Source: Buxus sempervirens
Taxonomy: Eukaryota > Streptophyta > Magnoliopsida > Buxales > Buxaceae
Length of the DNA stretch: 64,000 bases
Direction of reading: 5' to 3'
Assembly: GCA_947561395.2 (NCBI GenBank)
Contig: OX387184.1
Coordinates: forward strand, 24,108,766 to 24,172,765
Shown piece by piece: positions 56,715 through 64,000 of this stretch. The notes under the pieces were generated by a model that was not told where the DNA came from, searched no databases, and was given only the letters and a program-made list of their open reading frames with translations. Made by a program: the position numbers and the translations under genes. The first letter of the stretch is position 1; each line of letters begins with the position of its first letter.

Positions 56715-57740
56715 ACATACAGAATCTATTTTTTTGGATTTTTCCAATGGGGTTGGTTTCTTGGGTCTCCTAGGATGTTCTGATAATCGTGTGGGCCCCC
56801 GGGAAGGCCCACACAGGTACTGGAGATGAGGAATCACCTCATCTCTTGGTCTTTCTTGAAGGTCTTCCCCTTTCCTTATGACCAAGGAAGTTGCCTCCCC
56901 CTCTTGGGGCTGCTAATGGCAATTAACAGGGACCAAGAGGTCCCTGTCTTGGCTCTCCCACTCACACAACAGCGGGTGGTACAAGGGCTAGGCAAAAATT
57001 AGACAAAAACACACACCAAGAACATGTTTCCTAATCTCTACCCATGCCAACACGCATAAGCATGCACTTTACCACTAATCATGCTCAAAACAGGCACTTA
57101 ATTTAGCAAGAGCAAACCAAACAAGAAGGGATGAGAAAGGGGGTCACTTAGGGATACACTAGATGAAATATGAGGAACATGCATCCTCTTAATAACAGCT
57201 CCAATAAGACCAAAACAGTAGCTTGAGATGGCCCAAACTGTGAGGGGCCATCTCTCATTCTCCCATAGAACCAAACGTGGAGTCTCTCTTACCCTTAGAG
57301 ATCTCCACCTTACCAAAAGAGAGAAGAAAACATACACAAATGGACACTGAGACTAGATTTATGCTTGGGAAGAAGGCAAGATTAGAAAATCTCTTTAGAA
57401 AGTTCTGATTTTAATATATATGCAACATAAGATGGTGAGGAACCTCACCTGGTGGTTCTTGAACCCTTGAGCAGTGTAAAGACACTCCCTTGAAGCACGA
57501 GAAGCTGCTGGAGCAGCACCTCCAAGCACCAACAGCAAACTCACCTTCTTCCTTTGAGATTTGAAGTGGAGAAGATGAAGGATGGAAGAAAAAGAATGGT
57601 CTTTAAGGTTTGGGTGGGCAAGGAGGGGTTAAAGTGGGAGGTTTCGGACCAGGTGTAGTGGGGGAGAAGGGATGGAAACAACCTAAAAGAAGCCAACCCC
57701 GGAAATGGGGCTGCTGTTGCCTTTTTATAGAAAACTTAAT

Positions 57741-57986
57741 GTATCCGGCATTCAATGTCAGATACACTACACTTCCTTTGTATCCGGCATATTATGTCGG
57801 ATACACTGCACTTCCTTTGTATCCGGCATATTATATCGGATACAAAACATAATAATTTCAAAAATTAAATGCCGCCGCGAATTTGTTGGCGAATCGGCGC
57901 GAATCTCGCCAAGCAAATCTTTGTATCCGGCATTTGATGTCGGTTATACAGAAACCCATGTGTATCCGATATATTTGACCGGATAC
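57741..57986. promoter_or_regulatory. 39-bp-phased dyad clusters upstream of LTR D TATA box (3 + 2 copies)
   Basis: Centres at 57753, 57792 and 57831, then 57935 and 57974. Arms GTATCCGGC/GTCAGATAC, GTATCCGGC/GTCGGATAC, GTATCCGGC/ATCGGATAC, GTATCCGGC/GTCGGTTAT and GTATCCGAT/ACCGGATAC; 7-nt spacers throughout. The linkers in the first group are 14 nt (ACTACACTTCCTTT, ACTGCACTTCCTTT). Confidence 0.9.
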
Positions 57987-58557
57987 AAATCAAAAAATTA
58001 CGCATTTGCCCCTCGACTTGACCGATTTGACTGATTTGACCGATTTGACACTTTTGGATATCTATGGATTGCCCCATGCGAAATTTTGGTTTAGTCCCTG
58101 AGATTTTTAGCAACTTTTGGATATTTAAGATTTAGTCCCTCAGATATTTTGCTGCTTTGGTGCCACGTGTGCAGTTCTTGCGCCATGTGTGCAGTTTTTG
58201 GTTTTGCTGCTCGGGAACTTCGACAGCTCATATCTCCTTCATCCGAACTCTGATTTGAGCAAACTCAATTGCGTTAGACTCGTATTGGAGCCCTCTATCA
58301 AATGACGTAGGGCTAAGCACTTGGCACGGGGTTCGAGAAAAAGTCAACTTTAGGCCCCCTTTAAGTTTGATCGGACTCCGATTCCAGCAAACTCAGTTGC
58401 GTTGAAACCGTGTCGAGATTCTCTATCCATTGAGGTAAAGCAAGGTGACCAATCATCACTTGATCAAAAGGTCAAATTTGGACCCCTCAGGGTTTGACTT
58501 TTTAGCCGGGTTTTGCATTTTCAGCACTACTAGGGATGCAAAAATAAGGTGTTTACA

Positions 58558-59649
58558 GCAGTCCCTCTTTGCCGGAGTCACCTTGGGGATGAACGGCAAA
58601 GAAAAAAGAAGAACCTTGTTTTTGCGCCCAGAATTTCTGTCGACGTGATTGATGAGCTTAAGTCCTCTTGGTTTTCATAAAAGGGGGTGGAGACGACAAG
58701 CATTGATCTCCAAAGTAGCGAAAACACCAACTGGTTTCCATTAAGATTTCGAAGTTTGCTCACCCACTTCGGGCTCCTGGGAGCAACTTCTAATTTTGAT
58801 TCAGATTAAAAAGGATAGGGTTGGACTTAAGCTCATCAACCCGTTTCGACGTTGATACAAGGCACTCAACAGTTTTCTCTTTCTCTTGTTTGTTCCATTA
58901 AAGCTTTTAGGTGTTTTCAGATTTCAATTTTGGGATTTGATTTTAGATTTCAGATTTTTGACTTGGTTTTTTTTTAATATTTTTGTAGGGGTTTGGATTA
59001 GGGATTAGAAGGAACAAAGAAGGAGGAGATAATCTTGGCGAGGAGGTGCTCTTGGCGCTTCTCGGTGCCTCAAGAGAGCTCACACACCTGTCCTACTTTA
59101 TTTACAAAATTGGGAAATGAAAAATTTACAAATGGGGCCATCCTGCCCGAAGATTTCTTCTTTTTGTCTTCTTCTTCCTGAGAGGTTCTTTGTCTCTTTC
59201 TGCTTTTCCAGAGGAGAGGGTGCTTCTGCCAGTCCCCGTTTTAATGAGGTAGGGGCTTCCCAGTTCGAAGGGGATTGGCGGGAGTCCCTGCCCTTTCATT
59301 TTCTTGCACAGTTCAGTCCCTTCTTGTTGGGTGTGAGTTGATCAGCCTTCTTGCTCTTGTCTTTCTAGGAGAGGGCCCTCCCTGTGCTGGGGAGGAGATC
59401 ATCATTTTAGCAAGTATTGGGACTACTTCACTGGGGATTCGTGGAAGCCTTCTTGTCCCGATCCTTCGTTTGCAAAACCGGCCTCTTCAGACTGGGCACG
59501 GTCTTGACATGCTATTCCAAGTTCGAAAATTCTACTAGGGAAAGGAAGGTAAGTCCTTGCCATTATTGGCTTTTCTTTGTTTTGCCTTCTTTTTGCCCTT
59601 GGCTTCAGGGCATTTCTTGACTCCTTCTGGTTCTTTTGCCTTGCCTGGG
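58558..59649 (-). mobile_element. remnant of the internal 3' end of element D
   Basis: Starts with a polypurine tract on the reverse strand (GGCAAAGAGGGACTGC) next to the D LTR. The rest has only short unsupported frames; T-rich stretches and a possible 3'-UTR-like segment around 59100 suggest remnants of the pol-to-LTR interval. No protein recognised. Confidence 0.5.
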
Positions 59650-61412
59650 CCTACAAACAATCACATCCAACCAATATACCAATTACATGCAACCAATAAT
59701 CCATACATTACTAGAATGCACTAAACAGTCACATCCAACCAATATACCAATTACATGCCTCCAGCATGTATGCAACAGTAACAACATGTGTTTATGATTT
59801 TAGTGTCATTGTAGGACTCACAAAGATAGATAAACCTTTTGAGATGACTCTCGACCAAATGCTATACCACCGTGCGGTTTAGGAGCAGTGCTACTAATGA
59901 TACTCAAGCCCCATGCAGTGCAGCTTAGACAAGAGCCGTAGTCACTGACTTATTGCACACGTACTCATCAGAGTTGGCATGTACCACCAGCATGTAGCAC
60001 CAGAATCAATACATGGAGATGGTCGCTTATCCACATGTACAGGGAATTACCAGCGGCTCACCGGAGTGTCCCTCCAGACATAGGACCTTCCCAAACAAAC
60101 CAACTTGCAAAGGAAGCGCGTTCGCATAAGGGAGAAACTCAACCCAAATGAAATATCCCTTAGCTATCTAGCCACAACTATGGATCCATAACTAGCTATG
60201 CCCACTAGACTCCAAAAATCCCTAAAGTCTAATAATTCTATAAGGGTTGGTGCCTAGCGGCATGTAAGAGTAAATCTGACATTTTCTTCAATATTCAGGT
60301 TAACTGAGTTGAACTTATGATCTGAAATCTCTTTATGTAATTATCTAGTTTATCGTATAATTTAGAGATGTTTTGGTAATCAAATAATAGGTCAAATCTT
60401 CCGAGGACTAAATTTCATAGTTTCATATAAAGTTTGGCAACTAGTGTCCTAAATATCTCCATAATTTATTTTTTTGTAAAACAGGAAATTTGATAAATTA
60501 TATTGGTCTTAAAACATCTTAATTAATGATTAAAATTGACTAAAAATAGTTTGGAATTGAATTTGGGTTTGAAATTATGAATTTCTGCATTTTCTGTACA
60601 GAGCGCCAATGATCGCCTAGGATCGCTCAGGCGGTTTAAGGTGGGCAGTAGTTCATTTTAGGTCGCCGACGATAAGTCGTCAAGCTGTCCTGGGCGGTCT
60701 CAAATTTTGTACTAGCACCTAAGAGCGCTGAGGATCGCCGAGTGCAGTAAGGTCGGCGGTCTCTAAAAAACGAATTGAAAGTGTTTGAAAATGTGATTTT
60801 TCCTATTCTAAGCATTCCAACAATACATATAATGATTATATCATGCTTTGTATATATATCTACATCACAAAAACATGCTTTGGAGATTAAACACACGTAA
60901 ATCCAAAAACGAACGATAAAACTGTGTCAACTACCTCTGTTTACGTTGTTTCTCCTTCTCTTCTTGAACAACGACGACTACTATCACCCAGCAATGTTTA
61001 GAAGATCAAAATCAACTTACTTTCTCCCTTTTCCTTCTTCTTCTTCTCTTTTTCTTCTTCTTCTAGTCGCCAGTGGTCGCTCACGGTCGTTTTGTGTCTT
61101 GCAGCTGCTGAATATGAAGAGAATACAATAGGTATTCCAAGCGTATAAAATTAGGGTATTAAACAAGTACTTATACCCCCTAATCCCACGTAGCTCACTC
61201 GCTATCGTTCTATGCACACTGCCCAATCGGAACACGAAATATGAATCATACCTTGATAACTCATGATCGGACGGTCGGATCTGCGTCCAACACTAGATCT
61301 CCACTGATATCACGCTCACCTACGCCAATAAATTATTTCCATCAATTATAATTCCCAAAGATATTATTTATTAATTTATTATATTATTTAAGGAAAATTC
61401 GGGGTCTTACAG
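59650..61412 (-). mobile_element. chromovirus-like LTR segment (Tekay/Del type)
   Basis: The reverse strand begins TGTAAGACCCCGAATTTTCC at 61412, a start typical of plant Tekay/Del LTRs. The segment contains CGATCGCC-rich blocks (60610-60770) and a short direct repeat (ACATCCAACCAATATACC at about 59667 and 59732). The left end is not resolved and no coding region is present, so it could be a solo or partial LTR. Confidence 0.45.
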
Positions 61413-64000
61413 TTGGAGTTGATAAGGGCAAAGAAGCTAGTCTCTAAGGCAAGACTGGGAATGAAACTGGGAAAGTGGAGAAGGCAGAAGCAGACAGAAG
61501 AAGGAAAAGTTGAAAGAAAATTCCCTCATTTAAGGGAAACTTTTCCGAAACCCTCTTGCACAATCCAACTGTCTCCTCCCATGGATCAGTCCAAACCTCC
61601 GTACCGAAACATCAATCACTTCCAAAAGCCATATGTTCCAACCTTGCAACTATACAACCCACCTTCCGCACCCATGACAGTGGGCGGGCCTGGGCCACAG
61701 CCAGAACTGCAGATGGACTTCTCAAAAAATGTTGGGGCTTTCTTCGCCATGACTGAAGGCGATAAGACGGATGATGGTAAGGAGCTGCCCTTCATTGACT
61801 AGACTGCAGTAAAAATTCCAGATGAGGTCATATCTGGATTGAGCCCCGTGGTAGAAAAGGGCAGTACAACTCACCCGGTGATGATGCCATCGGATTCAGA
61901 GCTTGAGGAGCAGGCTTGCACCATTTCCCTTGCTCCTGAAAAATTTGTTTTGAACAATTGGGAGGAAACTCCCCTTACCTTTGAAGCAGCGTTTGATTGG
62001 CAAATAGACGCTGCTTCCAAAAAAAAAAAAAAACTCCTTTAGTGGAATGCCCTTTCCCTGAAGGTCATAATGAGCCTTCGTCTTCAGGGAAAGTTTTTTT
62101 AGAAGGCTCACAAAAAACCCAAAAAGATTTTCTATTTTTTCTAGAAAATTTAATTTTTTCAAAAAGGTCCAAACCATTTATGAACCATACAAGCAAACAG
62201 AGTTAGATCAGGTTGAGTATGCCTTCAACCTTGAGCTCGACTTTGACCTAATGGGGATCGAAGAAGAGACCGAGGTCGAAGAAGAAGACCCTTCAAAGGA
62301 AATTGAATATCAGTTGGAGCGTCATGAAAGGGGTGTGCAACCCAATATTGAGGAGACCATATCAATGAATCTAGGTACCGAAGATGACCCAAAAATAGTG
62401 ACAATTGGGGCATGCCTGTCTAATGAGCAACGTAGTGAAATGTCACGATTCTTGGCAGATTATAAAGATGTATTTGCATGGTCGTATCGGGATATGCTAG
62501 GGTTAGATACTGACATGGTTGTGCATAAGCTACCAATTTTACCAGGGGTTAAGCTAATTAAGCAAAAGCTGAGAAGGTTGAAACTAGAGTGGACACTAAA
62601 GGTCAAGGACGAAGTGGTCAAGCAGTTCCAAGCGGGATTTTTGGCAGTCTCCACGTACCCCGAGTGGCTCGTAAATATAGTGCCAGTATCAAAGAAGGAT
62701 GGAAAAGTCAAGATGTGCGTAGACTACAGAGATTTGAACAAGGCAAGCCCAAAGGATGATTTTCCGCTTCCACACATCGATATCTTGGTGGACAACACTG
62801 CTGTACATAGCATGTTCTCATTTATGGACGGCTTCTCTGGGTACAATCAGATCAAGATGGCTAAGGAAGATCAGGAGAAGACGGCTTTCATCACACCTTG
62901 GGGCACCTTCCATTATATTGTCATGCCATTTGGGCTCAAGAATGCTGGGGCAACATACCAGCGGGCCATGACAGCACTATTTCATGACATGATCCATAAG
63001 GAGATGGAGGTCTATGTGGATGATATGATTACCAAATCATGCAAGGAAGAGGACCACTTGGTGAATTTGAAGAAGGTGTTTGATCGACTCAGGAAGTACA
63101 GCCTACGGCTTAACCTGGCTAAATGTGTCTTTGGGGCTACATCAGGGAAATTGCTGGGATTTATAGTGAGCTGAAGAGGAATTAAGATCGACCTAGCTAA
63201 AGCCAAGGCCATAATTGAAATGCCATCATCCAAAACAGAGAAGGAGGTTCGTGGTTTTCTTGGAAGGATTCAATATATAAGCCGGTTCATAGCACAGCTC
63301 ACAGCTATCTGTGAACCGATTTTCAAGCTTCTAAGAAAAAACAACCCAACGGTCTGGAATGATGTTTGCCAACAAGCCTTTGATACAATAAAGGAGTATT
63401 TGTTGAATCCACCTGTGCTAGTGCCACCAACTCTAGGAAGACCACTGATTCTGTACTTGTCGGTTTTGGAGACGTCGATGGGGTGTGTCTTGGGACAGCA
63501 TGATGAGACGGGCAGAAAGGAAAGGGCCATTTATTATCTAAGTAAGAAGTTCACAGAGTATGAGGCCAAGTACTCCCCTTTGGAAAAGACCTGCTGCGCT
63601 TTAGTGTGGGCTACTCAGAGACTGAGGCATTACTTCCTCAGTCACTCTACATTATTGAAATCCCGAATGGACCCTCTGAAATACCTGTTTGAGAAACTGG
63701 CTCTAACTGGCAGAACGGCGAGTATGAGGCCAAGTACTCCCCTTTGGAAAAGACCTACTGCGCTTTAGTGTGGGCTACTCAGAGACTGAGGCATTACTTC
63801 CTAAGTCACTCCACATTATTGATATCCCGAATGGACCTTTGAAATACCTGTTTGAGAAACCGGCTCTAACTGGCAGAACGGCGAAGTGGCAGTTGTTGCT
63901 TTTTGAATTTGACCTCACATACATCACACAAAAGGCGATTAAAGGTCAAGCAATTGCCGATCACCTGTCTGCACATCCTTTGCCAGAATACCAACCTTTG
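61413..64000 (+). mobile_element. F element, right part: protease-RT linker, RT and RNase H (fossil)
   Basis: Resumes the F coding region. The linker (KPPYRNINHFQKP, about 61590) and acidic segment (about 62225-62300) match C 48926-48060. Reverse transcriptase follows: MCVDYRDLNKASPKDDFPLP, FMDGFSGYNQIKM, YVDDMITKSC. RNase H begins around 63500 (LVWATQRLRHYFLSHST). It runs off the window, so integrase and 3' LTR are not seen. Several breaks. Confidence 0.88.

Larger units (their letters stand above)
56646..58557 (-). repeat. D: LTR of the 3-kb TGTGCG family, second part
   Basis: Continuation of 34047-35129 beyond element C, ending GGTGTTTACA at 58557. Sense TATA box (TATAAAAAG) at 57721-57729. 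Dyads centred at 56663 and 56702 continue the cluster begun at 35108; a second cluster lies at 57741-57986. Confidence 0.8.

Noticed and set aside
57610-58034. Tandem-repeat protein with repeated YPAYYVGYT-like blocks
   Set aside because: The repeats are translations of the 39-bp dyad units in LTR D, not a protein.
59117-59620. Overlapping plus-strand frames of 67-87 aa after LTR D
   Set aside because: No recognisable domain and no conserved counterpart; treated as remnant non-coding sequence of element D.

Overview
This is a plant nuclear window, almost certainly an angiosperm. One host gene lies at the left edge: an O-methyltransferase in four GT-AG-type exon blocks. Almost everything after it is a nested stack of very large Ty3/gypsy LTR retrotransposon fossils of the Tat/Ogre type. 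The evidence for that type is a second (archaeal-type) RNase H after reverse transcriptase, a tRNA-Arg-like primer site, LTRs of 1.1-3 kb and extra antisense genes between pol and the 3' LTR. There are no tRNA or rRNA genes, no CRISPR array and no bacterial-type operon.

Layout. 1-2580: possible divergent exon, perfect 18-bp hairpin, O-methyltransferase gene. 2584-3102 and 23858-24003: two halves of one LINE-type RNase H sequence (minus strand). They are separated by element E1 (3103-23857, minus strand, TSD GTTAT/GTTAC). E1 carries two antisense plant-mobile-domain (PMD) genes, pol, gag, a third LTR copy in opposite orientation and a 3-kb solo LTR ('B') of another family. 24004-25259: part of an LTR ('G') of the B family. 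From 25260: element F (plus strand), split into 25260-34046 and about 61413-64000. Inside F sits LTR 'D' (34047-35129 plus 56646-58557) with a remnant of its element. Inside D sits element C (35130-56640, minus strand, TSD ACAGG on both sides, two nearly identical 1.8-kb LTRs). A chromovirus-like LTR segment (about 59650-61412) closes the stack. Relative order inferred from nesting: LINE, then G and E1; F in G; D in F; C in D. C is one of the youngest.

Most interesting signal. The LTRs and leaders of B, G, D and F carry clusters of 25-nt imperfect dyads: a 9-nt arm, exactly 7 nt, and the complementary 9-nt arm. Their centres lie 39 bp apart (one interval is 40). Element C has the same 7-nt geometry with another half-site (TACGGGC/GCCCGTA). 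The clusters lie near predicted TATA boxes, usually upstream, and also in the leader before gag. Arms vary in a paired, compensatory way, and each family uses its own word. I know of no description of this. It looks like a family-specific regulatory dyad, possibly recognised by an element-encoded factor; the antisense PMD or DUF7745-like proteins are the obvious but unproven candidates.

Second theme: related elements C and F both have a minisatellite between the 5' LTR and gag, made of unrelated units. C keeps what looks like a single copy of the F unit, so satellite replacement can be seen in progress. All similarity statements were made by eye.
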